Of a DNA stretch of 64,000 bases, positions 1 through 12,149 are shown piece by piece; within the stretch, counting starts at the first letter, position 1; the number at the start of each line of letters is the position of its first letter. The notes beneath the pieces are model-generated. The model did no database searches. It was not told the origin of the DNA and was given only the letters and a program-made list of their open reading frames with translations. Both the position numbers and the translations under genes were made by a program. Where the stretch lies: assembly GCF_963678975.1 (NCBI RefSeq), contig NC_089272.1, positions 62,818,574 through 62,882,573 on the forward strand. The letters run 5' to 3'. The stretch is from Dysidea avara. Lineage: Eukaryota > Porifera > Demospongiae > Dictyoceratida > Dysideidae.

Positions 1-599
1 GTTAATAAATTTGGCCAGGTCTACAAAAGCAAATAAAGTGGATGCAAACTACACACCATGTCATAAAAGATACATATCTCAGTACTAGAAATACTATGTA
101 TGCTCGTATAGCTTGCACAACAAATCCAATTTTAAAAGCATAATTACACTGTCTAGTGAATATTTCAAAATACATATGTACATCAAGTAATTAATCATCA
201 ATAATCTCAAATGCCACAATCAGCCATCCAATTACTTATACCAATAGTATAACATTTTTGGGGATCCCTACTGAAACAGTACTACTACTCTCTGACGAGG
301 CTGATATGGTTAACCCAAGCAAAATTACAGCAACTAAGAAAGTTAGTGTATTATATTACAAGTAAGAGACAAGACAACATTGGTGGTGTGGGCCCACTTA
401 ATTTCCAGGGTAAAACCCACACTGATCCTTTGGCTAAATCTAACAACATAATATTATTTGCAACTGTTTCAGCAAAAACCCAACTTGTTCGCACAATTTA
501 ATTTTTTTTTCTCAGCATTATCTATAGTGTCCAAGGAATGGATCACCAAAGTTTCAGCCTTCTGTGGTGAGTACAAATATAGAGTACATATTTGCATAC

Positions 600-902
600 C
601 TTCCTAAATCTCTTAGTTGATTCTAAGTGCTTTGAAACACTCTCTGGCACTGGTACCTCAACTGAAGAACTTGGACACCTAGTCTCTACTGGTTGGAGCT
701 GATGTAAGATCCACCGAGGTGTTTCCTTTGGCAAGCACCCATAGATTGATTCCAACTGATCTAGTAAAGATCCCCAGTCATCTTTAGTTTTTTCAGAAAA
801 TGATGCAGCCGTTTTGTATTTTTGAATGTCCTTTTTTAAACGAGGCACATCTTGTTTGTGTAGAGATGGCTCCACTAAGTTTGGACTTCCAGTTGGAATA
901 GA
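600..902 (-). CDS. internal coding exon, possibly a 3' exon of the transposon-associated gene at 6960-7961
   Basis: On the minus strand an open frame of 101 codons lies between an acceptor (CTCTTCATAG, ending at 903) and a donor (AAG|GTATGC, GT at 599-598). Both borders are phase 0, matching the phase-0 donor at 6960 of the upstream minus-strand gene, so the two could be spliced together across a TE-filled intron. The peptide is rich in charged residues, with a VPRLKKDIQKYK helix near its start and a KTKDDWGSLLDQLESIYG segment in the middle. There is no catalytic motif. The joining is inferred from phase, strand and my recollection that such proteins end in a Lys-rich RLKKD-type segment. It could instead belong to a separate gene running off the left edge. 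Confidence 0.45.
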
Positions 903-2175
903 CTATGAAGAGAAAGACAATGTTATAAAATTCATTCACGTATACACATGTATATGGTAAATTTACATACAGAATGGCTGAAATCATTTTGTTTTATATT
1001 GTTATGAAAGTACAGCTGTATATACCAACTATGATATGCACACTTGAAGCTATATACAGTATATACCATTTTCATTACTTCAAAGAGAAGTATGTACAAA
1101 TATCACTATCAGTGCTCAGGAATGCATCAATGAGAAACACAGACATAGTACATATGTATATAGGTAAGACGTGCAGTCACTGGTAAATCCATGAAGAATG
1201 CATTGTACGTACTGCGGTATGCCAAAAGGCACCTCTTGGGCCAAAGCAACATTGAACAGTGAAAGAACCAAGCCTCTAGCCTTAGCCATTAATGAGTTAT
1301 GCTTGTCTGAAGGTATCAGTCAATCAGTCAGACAGGCAGTCAGTCAGTCAGTCACCCACTACAAAATTCCGTTTAATAATTTTAAAACATAGGAATTCAT
1401 AGTGACTTGTTGAAAACATTCGGGTTGATCTGAAGGCTTGTTTGGGCTTAGTTTTTCCTAACCAATACTGCCTCATCGTCATCAAGGAAAAGTGAAGTTG
1501 GTTTTTGGGTGATATTTTTCATGGGCCATACCTACTCCTTTGTGGTCCCTACCGATACTTAGATAATGTCATATATAGACTGGGCATCGTATGGCGCTTA
1601 AACAATTTGGCTTGGCCATCAGTATTGTATCCATTACGTTAGTTCATTCATGAACAATAAAGTAAGTACTGTACCTTAACGAATTCATTTATTATGAGGC
1701 CATAATACTTGTGTCAATACATATACAGTATACATTCAATCTCAGCAACCCTTTGTTTTTGTTGTTTGCAATTGTATGCGCAGTATGTTATTCACAATCG
1801 AAATTCACATGGCCCCATATCAATACACTCGCAAAGGATACCTGCAGGTTACCACACTTGCAGATGAGTCATCCAATATATGTACCCTAAGATATAAGGC
1901 AAATGTCATGGTACATAGTACTTTATAAACCATGCCCATGGCAAACAGACTAGGATAATGTGTTAACGGCTTGTATCCACCAAAGTATATATGATTTGTC
2001 AACTAAAAACTTGTGGGTGAACTATTGTGCTGCTGATATCCTAAAAGCTAAGACATAATGAAATAATACCTTCAACAACAGACAGCCATGGTTATCTGGT
2101 TCCCACTCCTTTGATACTGACCATTGCTTATTACAACATTGCTATGTGGGAAATCCCTACATTGGAAAGTTACCA
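903..2175. other. non-coding stretch with an interspersed repeat and a CAGT microsatellite
   Basis: I see no convincing exon here. Positions about 1190-1575 match an interspersed repeat seen again at 10780-10945, 18740-19095 and, reversed, at 58153-58600 and 60083-60809; all contain a GGTTGATCTGAAGG-like core. A CAGT/CAGTCAG microsatellite lies at 1318-1355. If the exons at 6960 and 902 belong to one gene, this is partly intron and partly 3' flank of that exon. Confidence 0.5.
1190..1575 (+). repeat. interspersed repeat family, copy 1 (GGTTGATCTGAAGG core)
   Basis: The order of blocks is the same in the other copies: a GCATTGTAC start, a GAGTTATGCTTG segment, a CAGT-rich stretch, the GGTTGATCTGAAGG core, then GGTGATATTTT and a CCCTACYRTAC end. 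No protein is encoded. The copy ending at 10945 and the reversed copies near 58.1 and 60.1 kb show a hairpin-like terminus around TACAGTACTATCATACTGTA. It looks like a non-autonomous element of unknown class. Confidence 0.6.
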
Positions 2176-2560
2176 ATAGACTTTTTCCAAATGACGTCAT
2201 GAAATAAAATGGCTGTGGCTATTTGGGATATTCACAATTTCAAGTGAGAGGCTTAATAAGATTCAAATCACTATTCAATCCTGGAAGAATTGACCTAAAA
2301 CTAACAGGTACAGTTATAAGGGTATAAAATCTATTCTCTAATGCCTGGTTAGAAATTTTCAGCCATTTTTCAAAGTTTAGAAGAAATACTATTGTTCCTT
2401 TGTTGGAATAACCAAACCCGGTAGTTTCGCTTCAATATCTTGTTTGTTAGCCTCTATATTAATCCTCAAAATCTCGGATCGCCATTGGTGATAATACTTG
2501 AAAATATAAGAGTCCCCCAAAATAGAAAATTTGTGTGACATCATTTGGAATACGGTCTAT
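2176..2560. mobile_element. MITE-like element with imperfect inverted ends
   Basis: The ends are ATAGACTTTTTCCAAATGAC and, on the other side, the reverse complement of ATAGACCGTATTCCAAATGA. There is no coding capacity. The imperfect ends suggest an old copy. Confidence 0.45.
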
Positions 2561-2659
2561 CTCTGTTCAATGTTAAAAATATGATTTCCTCATAGCTTTT
2601 TTTGTCATACCATCATTCATATCTTTTATCACTGGAACCCTAGCACTATAAGTTACTGC

Positions 2660-3128
2660 TTTTGGCAATTGAATTTGTTACTTTGACAAATGAATTCCTC
2701 TTGTTGGTAATTGAATTTGTCACTTTGGCATTTGAATTCATCTGTAACAAGATTGGCAGCTGGAAAAACACAAAAACAAAATGTAGCAGCTGCTACAAGA
2801 CCTTGTTCAGGTACAACTGTAGTAAACAACTTCTCATAAGGTGATAATTCTTCCACTACAGCTTCTTCAGCAACATTTGCAACCATACTATGCCATTAGC
2901 AATGGGTGTGGTCACTCGAGAACAAGTTAATTAACTTGCCAGACAGCTATCAGCTTCGTGTACAATCAACTTCAATTACCTTCTAATGTCTCAAGTATAA
3001 CTCTCCATGGCGAAAATCATTCACTTTGTGATTGGTAGATGTTTTCTTGAAGACAATTTAATTATGACAAATTCATTTGCCAAAGGGACAAATTCATTTG
3101 CCAAAGTGACGAATTCAATTACCAAAAC
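2660..3128. mobile_element. foldback element, copy 1, with arms of ~24-bp repeats
   Basis: Left arm (2660-2745) and right arm (3060-3128) are made of repeats of the type AATTGAATTTGTCACTTTGG in opposite orientations. The core contains GTTAATTAACTTGC and a segment around TCTAATGTCTCAAGT. The same core and arms, in reverse orientation, occur at 52101-52711. Open frames across it, such as the minus-strand 77-codon frame at 2653-2886, translate the repeat arms and core and are not taken as genes. Confidence 0.7.
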
Positions 3129-3221
3129 CTGTAACATTTCATAGCACACATGCAGCTTTGGCTGCTTTTGAGCTACACAACAGGGCTTTGAATACATGCA
3201 TACAAAGAAACTTGGCTGCTT

Positions 3222-3400
3222 AGTACTGTTTAAGTAGGGATCGCCTGAAATGATTCGTGACACCAAAATGCTGCCTTTTTAAAAACCAGCTTAGAAAAGT
3301 CTTACTCACCTTTATGGAATAAGACTAGTCCATCTAACATCAAATGTATCATTAAAACAAGAAAACGCTTACGGGCAGGTCGCGTGCTACCAAGAATTGA
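3222..3400 (+). repeat. repeat shared with 56318-56490
   Basis: Both copies begin ACTGTTTAAGTAGGGATC and continue collinearly through CACCTTTAYGGAATA and AACRCTTAC. They are clearly diverged from one another. No coding sequence is seen. Confidence 0.55.
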
Positions 3401-3628
3401 CACCAAGTGTTGGCTGTAAAAAAAATTGAAGGACAAAAGGGAAGTCTATGATGCATGTACATGCTGAAATTGGTGGAAAAGTACACCACCGGATGACATG
3501 ACATAAAGTTTCGGCCTTATCCTTTGTCTAGTTATCCTTGGCAGGAGGCATCAGTTAGTTCCTGCATTTTAATATCTTGTTGGAAAGAGATTTGGGATTG
3601 GTCTGAAAGCATTGTTGGCTTTGGTCAT

Positions 3629-4317
3629 GTTTAAACAGGGTAGTGCTAAAAGCCAGAACAGAATGGAACGGAACGGAACCAATTGGGACACGCATCTAGC
3701 AGAAAAAATGTTTTTAAAGGATTTCGCACTGTTTTCAACTGCCACAAAGAGACTAGAATTGTGCTACAGTTAGTTTCCCTACTTATACACATACTAGAAA
3801 TCGCACTGTCAAAGTTTCTATTTAATGCCTGCCACATGGCATAATATTATTGTGTTCTTACCAATTCATCAAATTCTGTTTAATTCTGATGTAGAATTAC
3901 TTCCTTATCACTCTAAAAGGTAAACTACTGTAGTATTTTCATGTTATTGTTGCTTCCAAAGCTTTTTAGTAACAGTGAGGATGGGTTTCTGAAGTTTGCC
4001 AACAGCAGCAATGGAGTTTACTAGAGCTAACCACAGTGTATGTTAGTGGCTGTGAATTATATGTATACAATGCTTACAAAATAATAGTGTAGCAGGTTAA
4101 ATGATTGTTTTTCAATGTACGTGATTGCAAAATGCATTCTTGCAGTGGGCATTAAATACAAATTTCGAGCAAGTGATTTGCAAGTAGAAGAAAACTAACT
4201 TTAGCACAATTCTATTTGCTATGTGACAGTTGGAAACGGTGTACAATCTACAGAAACGATTTTTCAACATGGCACAACTCCCGTTCTATTCCAGCTTTTA
4301 GCACTACCTGCTTAAAC
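3629..4317. mobile_element. TIR element (GTTTAARCAGG ends)
   Basis: The left end GTTTAAACAGGGTAGTGCTA and the reverse complement of the right end, GTTTAAGCAGGTAGTGCTAA, match over about 30 bp, continuing through AAAGC and a G/C-variable stretch. The interior is 690 bp without a convincing gene. A minus frame at 3646-3837 reads through the left TIR and is discounted. Confidence 0.6.
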
Positions 4318-6014
4318 AATACCGCCAAGTTGTTTCAATGGAAAAATGATTTTCCTATAAAGATGGCACTGAGATTTTTGTTTAACTAATACGAGGCCTT
4401 ACAGGGCAGCATTGTCACAATTCAACTTAACACACACATATTTCATGAGTGTTTTGGCACAGAATTCTTCTTGTTAACAATATGCTGTGACCAGCTGAGC
4501 AAATACCAACTGTTTTGTAATAAATAATAAATGCAAAGTGTAATACTTACTCCTGGTCATTGATGTGCTGGTCTAACAAATCCCTTAGTTTTTGTCTTTC
4601 TTCTTAGCTGGTAGTAGTCCTGGCTAATTCTATTTTTATCAGCGTACAGAAGTCACATTTAGTGAAGCGACAACTCTATAGTGAAAACACATGTAATTCA
4701 TAACTTTACATACACTATTACTGTACAAGGATAATCGTACACACATGTACACATACAAACTATATCTGAAACTCCTTTACCCTGGAGACCACATAATACT
4801 GTATATACTCAACTCGAATTCAGTAATGCTTAAACTATAATATCTACTTTACCACAGTTATTGCACAAACATATACTTGGGAGGCAGGAAAGGATGATGG
4901 GTAATGATGGGGAATGAAAGTGCAAGGTGACAACCAATCTCTAGTAGTACTGATTTAGGATGGGGACCATGTGGCATTTCATTCATGGATAGATTGTTAG
5001 TTGAGCTGGAGAAAGGGTAAACTGCAGAGCAGAATAAATTGGTTTACAATTATAGTTTACAATGCTGAAGAAACTTTTCTCCACTAGCTACAATGTAGGT
5101 ATTAATTGGCATAAACAAAACCACCTTTCATTTTCTTGGCAATTACAGAGATGCTACTAGTACTTGTTCTGTTAACATTATGTAATGGGTGGAACATATT
5201 CAGTCAGAGCACACAGTTCAGAAGCAAATCCATGTCCAGCATTCTTCTTTCATATGACACAGTATGTACAGGTTTACAAATCACACCCAACTATTATAGC
5301 TCCATGTATTTTTTTCCACAGCTCCTACTCAAGTTTAAAATTCCTAATTTCACTCCTGTTTGTTTAATTTTTGTGTATTTAATCTAAGACAATATCAATG
5401 AATCGATACAAAGTCAAACTGAATCGATATATCGTGTATCATGATATATCATGGTTTGTTAACATGGCTGACAATCAAATTATTGTATATTGTGGTTAAA
5501 CTGAACGGTATGCAATGCTTCTCAAAGAAAGATTAGCTCACTTATTTCCTTAAAAAATAAACATTAAAAAAACAACATGACCATTGTTTATTCTCCCATT
5601 TGTATTGTGCAATATATCGCTGTATTGTGCAAGATATAACTGTATTGTGATACACCAGGGGCAGTATATCGATACGTCTACACTGTTCGTTGCAACTCTA
5701 GTATCAACCATGCTCTTTGTTACAACAGCATGCAGGCCAGGTTGAACGCATGCTTTCGTGTCTGTGATAATCTATGTAGTTAATTTCGAAAATATACTAG
5801 CTAGTCTACCTTACACAGGAAAGAGGCCATTTAACTATGAAATCATCTATTACAAGACTACATACCCTCCTTCCCGTGGGCATATTATTAACTCTTACAA
5901 TAAATTCAGATATCCATTGAAACTTTGGAATCACTCTGGATGCAATCTCGGATTATAACCAGTATGGCTAAGCCATGATGAAAAACCAAGGATGTGGTTT
6001 TAGGGATGATATAT
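4318..6014. other. stretch without recognised genes
   Basis: Only short, compositionally biased open frames occur. The longest, at 5136-5387 plus, is Leu/Ser-rich, has no matching splice context and resembles no family I know. Several ATATATCG-type near-repeats lie at 5410-5680. Confidence 0.5.
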
Positions 6015-6641
6015 GTGACCCAGTCTGAGAAAACCGGTTTTATCGCCCATGCCAACAGATTCGATTTTCATCCAGGACACAAAGCTACATGAATAAACTA
6101 TCTAATTCCACAATCAAAATCAGCTAGACTTGGTTTTGCTGGCTGCTTTTCCCAAGCCCAATGGTGATCCGTACGTGCGGTGTGGGGCCTTAATGGAGCT
6201 CTGTTCAGCCTGGGGATGAACGTATGTGGCTGTACAGCTCTGTGGTGTTGAATAAGTACCTCTACTGTGAATCTCCTTTTCATTTTAACCTATTTTGAGA
6301 CCTCAATGGCCCTAAACTTGGCCTAATTCCTCCCTACGCCTTCCTTTTCAATTTTTGAATACCATCTTACCCTCCTTCTAGGCCCCCCCACCTCCCACCC
6401 ATTTTGCAGCTCACCTGATATAGTCAACTTCGGTTCAATAACTATCTAAAATGGCGGGAAACTTAGTTGTTGGCTACTTGCACAGTAGATGCTGTGGAAG
6501 GTAAGGAATTGGTGTAAAACGTGTGAAAATTTGGTACACATAGCTTTAACCATTGGTGAGCTACAACACACTAAACTTAAAACCGGCGTTTTTTGATACT
6601 TTTAAATAGGCGATAAGACCAGTTTTCCCAGACTGGGTCAC
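6015..6641. mobile_element. TIR element with GTGACCCAGTCTG ends
   Basis: The left end GTGACCCAGTCTGAGAAAAC is mirrored by the right end, whose reverse complement is GTGACCCAGTCTGGGAAAAC. The TIR continues through CGGTTTTATCGCC / TGGTCTTATCGCC. It is flanked by ATAT on both sides, consistent with a TA or ATAT duplication. No transposase frame is visible, so it is non-autonomous. Confidence 0.65.
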
Positions 6642-6959
6642 ATATTTTGCACAGGAATGTCCAAACCTTTTTGACCCTACTATACAGCATATACTATCAC
6701 CAAGAAATTTACTACCAAAATGTGATGCACTACATGGCCAACCTATGCTACACTGTTTCAATGGCACTTTGATCAATTTGAGTATTGATATGATGAAAGA
6801 AAGTGTTAATATTATAGAAAGTGTGGCTTCAGTACACAGGAAAAGGTGACAACATCACATGATAACTAATTAGAAAACAAAATTATTTAGCCATTACCTC
6901 TTGGACAGTGAACAAAGTACAATAGTATGGTACATTAATAACACAACATGCACACTCAC

Positions 6960-7961
6960 CTTAGGAATTGTAACATGCTTGAAGTTGGTATTAAACAATG
7001 TATTGAAGCATGATCGACCGATAGCTTTAGTCATGTCACCCTGATACACATCTTCCACGTAAATTTCAAATAATTTCTTTTCAGTAAGGCAGGTTGGCAG
7101 ATAAATAGCATCAGCCTTGTCAGGTCGTTTATCTCCCACACGCTGGAAATAATTTTCCATCCAAGCTATTGCTTCTAATGTTCTTGGTGCCAATGAACGC
7201 CTGGCCTTTACAATACTTGTAACTCCTCCAAATTATATGAATTGCTGACGGAGACGATAAAATCGAGATATAGATACTGATAAAACTTCTAACCACAATT
7301 TCATACATACTAGTTTACCCTGGATTGTGAAAGTGATATTCCTATCTCCGTTTTTGTCATATGGGCAATTCATCACAAGGAATTGTATGATGTAATCGCT
7401 TTGCTCTTGCCGATTTCTGCTGTCAAAAAAACTGTGTGCTCTTAGAATGTCATGATGAGTTAATCCATGAAGTTTGGTAGCACACATGGTTCCACAGCCA
7501 CTAAAATTCAATACTGATGACAACTGCCAATGTTGTGTGGCCGATTCATCAAGAGAGTTGAGCAAGCAATCATCATCATTAGATGTTGTCAAGTACGAAT
7601 GGGTTATCATAGCAGAAGCATTAGTGCAAGTCTTTTTGGGGGTGCTACTCATCAGCGGTGTAGATGATAACGCTGACAGCGAGTTCCTCGTTTCATTATC
7701 AATGGGATGACTGTTATCATGAATAGGAGTTTCCTCGGCCTCTTCATCACCGGAAGGCATTTCCGTTTCATCAGTAGCGGAAGGTAGTGATATTTCTTCA
7801 TCATCCGCTGCGGATGGTAGGGTCAACTCTGCCGTTGCCGAAGGTAAAGTTATATCTTCTTCTTCTGCTGCAGACAAAAGCGTTATATCATTTTCCTTCT
7901 CGAAGATCTTCTCAACACCATCACTGTATGTTTGCAATGCTTTTTCGGACATGTCTTCCAT
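6960..7961 (-). pseudogene. first coding exon of a transposon-associated gene, broken by one in-frame TAA
   Basis: On the minus strand a frame starts at ATG 7961 and would run to a strong donor (AAG|GTGAGT, exon end 6960). It is broken only by TAA at 7233-7235; the flanking frames 7236-7961 and 6960-7232 are in register (7961-7193 is a multiple of 3). Residues 1-95 are acidic, with four or five repeats of the type ITLPSA. Then follow a Ser/Thr-rich linker, a conserved-looking block (HDILRAHSFFDSRNRQEQSD, then FLVMNCPYDKNG), SISRFYRLRQQF, the stop, and LAPRTLEAIAWMENYFQRVG, DKRPDKADAIYLP and YQGDMTKAIGRS. From memory this resembles multi-copy invertebrate proteins with a later DDE/RNase H-like half (sometimes listed with DUF7869). 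That half is not visible here. It is a pseudogene, a null allele, or a sequencing error at one base. Confidence 0.6.
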
Positions 7962-7984
7962 TAGGCTGACAACAGCGGACTACA

Positions 7985-8030
7985 GCAGTAAATCACGTGC
8001 CCACCCGATTCTTGATCACGTGGAATCAAT
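7985..8030 (-). promoter_or_regulatory. paired CACGTG sites upstream of the minus-strand start at 7961
   Basis: CACGTG palindromes occur at 7994-7999 and 8017-8022, 33 and 56 bp upstream of the putative ATG. A cluster of three precedes the methyltransferase-like gene at 20268. Such E-box/CACGTG sites are bound by bHLH-ZIP factors in animals. Their function here is inferred from position only. Confidence 0.35.
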
Positions 8031-8800
8031 TACACTTACAGGCACTAGTAGTGAGTTATGGTCAAAGGACTACTTAAACTCACTGGAAACTGCTACGTAG
8101 GTGTATGATTGGGCCGAGAATTGGGCGCAACTCTTACGAGCTGAGAAACTAATTTCTTGTGTTATGGAAAATGTGAGTTACTATAGTAACTGGGGAAGTA
8201 TTTGCTATTCATCTATGGTCAGATGTATATACAGGATGTAGCTAGCTAGCTACAATAGTAGCTACCTGGGTTCTGGATTATTATTAGTCTTTTTAGATGG
8301 GTGGAAAAAGAACAGCGAAAGAATTACAGCTAGCTATAATACAATATTGTTTAGTGGATGACAGTCATTGATCATTGACTAAATCCCTTAGAAGATCCTC
8401 CAGTGTATCTGATAGTGGCACCTTCCAACATTATTAGTGTCTTATGGCTAAAAACTCACACACGTACTCTCGGCACATTGTATGATGATGGCCAGTGCAT
8501 ATTCCACATGCACTGACTATGCAAATTAAAAACATTTGAGTCGACTTGGTATTGTTGTCTTTGAGGTGTAGCTACATAATAGTAATTATACATGTGTAGT
8601 TTCTAATCCATGGCCAGTTAAGCCATGATTTCTATGATATTGTGTATGTAAGTAAACATTGCATGGCAATACTTACTGTGTCTCTATTTAGTATGTTACA
8701 GCATGAACCTACTGAAAAGTTGCATCCTAAAATTTAAATAGCTACCTTGATTTGTTTTAGAGGTCCCCTTAACAAAATTGGTCTAAGATGTTTTGTATTA
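8031..8800. other. stretch without recognised features
   Basis: I see no exon, TIR pair or tandem repeat that I can support here. Confidence 0.4.
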
Positions 8801-8975
8801 CAGTGAAACCTGTCCAATCAGGTCACTGCATAAAGAGGTCACCTGTCTAAACTGGCCATTATAAAAATCCCCACATGTGCTAACTTTGTACAAAGTGACC
8901 TGTTTAATGCAGCCACCACCTTAATGAGGTCAGAAAAATTTGTCCCATGATGACCGGAATAAACAGGTTTCACTG
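8801..8975. mobile_element. Tc1/mariner-type MITE (CAGTGAAACCTGT ends)
   Basis: The 175-bp element has ends CAGTGAAACCTGTCC and, mirrored, CAGTGAAACCTGTTTATTCC, with TA on each side (8799-8800 and 8976-8977). CAGTGAAACCTGT-type TIRs with a TA duplication are typical of non-autonomous Tc1/mariner elements in many invertebrates. Confidence 0.8.
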
Positions 8976-9234
8976 TATAAAGGGTGTTCACTATGCATGC
9001 ACCAGCCAGAATTGGCAATATAGTATGTGTGCATTTCTGTAATCTAAAATATTTGACAATGTGGTTTCAGTTAGTATGTGATGCTTTAAGAAATCATAGC
9101 AATCAAGCTAACAAATTAAACTCATTATACTGTCTTTTGTACTATCTAACTTTCTAGGAAACTTGCACATTGCAAACACTAACACATCAACGTCGGCAAC
9201 AGATTGTAGACCAATAAATACTTTAGGATTAAGG

Positions 9235-9492
9235 AAGAAAAATCCATCCCTCCTGGAGGAGACTGAGTGTGGCCCCGACTAGACATTGGGTGACCTGCAG
9301 TTCGATTCCTGGGGTTGGAGGGATTTTTTTTTTCCTTACTTTGGCCCCTTTTCTGTTACACCTTTTCAGCTATAAGTCACTAAGTCTAAGTCCTTGAAAT
9401 TAGGTTAGGTAATCCTAAGGCTGCAGCACATGTTGCTGCAGACCTTCAGTGCTGGTCACTGTAAAGCATTAATACAATACAATACAATACAA
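9235..9492 (+). repeat. tRNA-derived SINE with (AATAC)n tail
   Basis: The head carries a pol III B-box-like CAGTTCGATTCCTGG (consensus GGTTCGANTCC), downstream of a poorly conserved A-box region near TGAGTGTGGCC. A body with CTGCAGCACATGTTGCTGCAG follows. It ends CACTGTAAAGCATT then four ATACA-type repeats up to 9492. This head-body-simple-tail layout is that of a SINE. I could not fix the target-site duplication. Confidence 0.6.
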
Positions 9493-9667
9493 GTGACATA
9501 ATTGTAATCATTCAGCAATAATATCCTCTGAAATAGAACTTTATTATTTCGAAAAACTGTATTTCATGGTATATAAGTGTAATTTTAAGCTTGCTTTATT
9601 TGTGGAGTCCGAGTGTAATTGCCATCTTCATAGAGTATATATTGTGTGCATATAGTGGTTAATCAAG

Positions 9668-9745
9668 TGCGTGCGTGCATGTATGTGTGTGTGCAGTGTG
9701 TGTATGTTTGTGTGTGTGTGTGTGTGTGTGTGTGAGTGAGTGAGT
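9668..9745. repeat. TG/TGAG microsatellite
   Basis: An interrupted (TG)n run is followed by TGAG repeats. Confidence 0.9.
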
Positions 9746-9895
9746 CAAGATTTTTGGTATATGACTAGTGCATTAACAAGGAGCTGATAAAGTAATTGAG
9801 TTTTACAATGAGCAATTAGTCAGTGGACAACACTTTCCTACTACAGGGTGTGTCTACATATCGCATTTTTCAACACACTGTACAGACAAATTAAT

Positions 9896-10140
9896 GGGGC
9901 AATGGAAATGGAAAACAAAAATGGTCAAATTGTCATGTAAATGTACCCTAGAGTAAACCCTTGTTTAATGTCCACCTCTTAAAGACTACCTTCTTACAAC
10001 GATCACCTCCATGCAAAGACCACACATTTCAAAAATGGCTAAGGAATACGATATACTTAATGACCCTATAAATAAGACCACTTCATAGTCACCTTTTATA
10101 AAGACCACCCTCTTTACCAAACACCACCTATTCATGTTTT
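9896..10140. repeat. partial copy of the AAGACCACC-repeat TIR element
   Basis: It matches the left part of the element at 14263-14912: GGAAATGGAAAACA, AAATGGTCAAAT, AAACCCTTG, then repeated RAAGACCACCT motifs. No right end is seen. Confidence 0.55.
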
Positions 10141-10189
10141 GATAATAGTCAAGTTCCAAAATCTAAAACAACTAGGTCAACTAGAAAGG

Positions 10190-10530
10190 TTTGATTCTTA
10201 AGGGCTTACACTATACTTCACTTCCAAGTCCTAAAACATATAATATTACACCAGTACACAGTGTATTGACAATCACCTTAGCCAAAGTATATCAAGTGTC
10301 CCTGAAATTGCCTACCACAGCTCCATTTCTTTGTATTGTATCCCTCCCATGTTGAGTTTCTTGTTCTTCAATATCCTGAGCACAAGATGATCGTTTGAGT
10401 CCTTAAACATATAATATTACACTAGTACACAGTCTATCAATAATCACCTTATATCAAGCGTCCATGAAATGTTCCAATACAGCTCCACTTTTTCCACACT
10501 TTATCCCTCCCATGTTGAGTTTCTGGTGAA
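10190..10530 (+). repeat. tandem duplication of a ~175-bp unit
   Basis: Two direct copies begin near AAACATATAATATTACAC (10228 and 10406) and run through CTCCCATGTTGAGTTTCT. There is no coding content. Confidence 0.7.
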
Positions 10531-10779
10531 ATACACTAGATCCTCTAGACAGATGATAAAACTGTTAAGAGAATAGTACATTGTGGTTTAAAAAGCTTTT
10601 ATAAAAATAATTAAATTACAAAATACATGGAATTGTAGCATTATCCAAAGCTTTTCATTAATCAAATGTTTAATGCAAGGAGCATTATTGTAATGCGTAC
10701 AGGTAGTTCAGTAAGGCAGTAGAAAATTCTATTAAATAAATTTCTTTTTTTAACTTCTGTAGCAACTTGATGAAAATGT

Positions 10780-10945
10780 TTCAGGTCAATCTGAAGGCAT
10801 GGCTTTACCCAAACAATACTGTTACACTACGTCATTGTGAGGAGAAATTGAGGCAAATTTTGCGGTGATATTTTTGTGGGCCATTCCCACTCCTCGGTCT
10901 TCCCCACTATACAATACTGTCATACTGTATGATACTTAATGCAAG
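10780..10945 (+). repeat. interspersed repeat family fragment (GGTCAATCTGAAGG core)
   Basis: This is the 3' part of the family described at 1190-1575, ending in the TACTGTCATACTGTATGATA hairpin terminus. Confidence 0.55.
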
Positions 10946-12149
10946 GAGTAGCATTATTGTAGTGTGTACAGGGAGCTCAAACAATGCTGTATTTCTAATC
11001 CCACAATGAAATGTAGCACTTACTGGGAAAGTTATAAATATAATGGTGTAGTGTGTAAACCAGTATGGTACGTATTAACTAGTGCAGGACCTTACAAACA
11101 AAAGCAATACAGTAACCAGTGACAACAGTAGTCACCATAGCAACAGAGTGCATGTATGTGCCAGACCTGTAAGAGACTGTTTTAGTGTGTAGCACTGGCA
11201 TGAGGGCATACATATCAGAATATGTAATTGCCGCTTACCTAACTAATAGCCTGCACCAGGTGATCGAATACCTACAAGTGCAACCACTGGATATATCATA
11301 ATAAATTATATGCATGCTTAAAAATTTTGATAATGGGTTAGCAGCTTGTATGTTCTGGCTAGGTTTTACAAGTAATCATGAAGTAGTTTGGTTATGCAAA
11401 TTTAATGTTTTAATCAGAGCTATTGAAATCACTGAGTTTACTTAAAATCTAGATGGGTACAACATGCTTGTAGAGTGATTATTTTGTGTAGAGTGGTAAT
11501 TTCATGTTATTGGTAATGGGGGTGTGGTCCATACTCAAAAGCATGCAGAAACACTTGGTGAATAAGCTATAGCAGTAGTTCCCACATTAGCCTAATGTTT
11601 TTCAACTCGTAGGATAGTGAGGACAACAAAACACTTTCCATCTGAGTAGTTTTCGTGGCCAAATCTTAACTCATGCATACTAATCACATGAATAAATCCC
11701 AATCAATTTTGGCCTTACCGTCTGTATTATGGCTTCCCAGTTATAGCCCGGGCTACGTATGGGCCAACCTACATGGAACGTTGTCTGGATGGTTCTTGTT
11801 CTGAGGTGTGAAAGTGGTAATTACATGATACATTACTGACAGGCCCATAAATCAATATAGCATGCAGCATAGCTTTCACAATGCTATATCCTGCGGCAGT
11901 TCTTTCTGGCCACTTTGCCACAGAAGGATCCTAACCAGTGTATATATCTACAATGTTACTGGCTATTGATATATTGATAGGCTTGTAGAAGGTTGTTAAG
12001 AGGACTAATTATTGTAAGGTCAGGAGCACGCATTATTATGTGTTTAGTATGATCTAATATTCCAAGTAGAGAGATAGAATTTCAATTTTTGTGATTAATC
12101 TGTATTGTTTATAAGTTTGTAATGGCATGTGTTGTGTCTCTCAGATTGG
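10946..12149. other. stretch without recognised features
   Basis: I find no supported exon, TIR pair or tandem array here. Confidence 0.4.

Noticed and set aside
1318-1355. CAGT repeats as a possible CRISPR-like array
   Set aside because: Simple microsatellite without spacers; the genome is eukaryotic.
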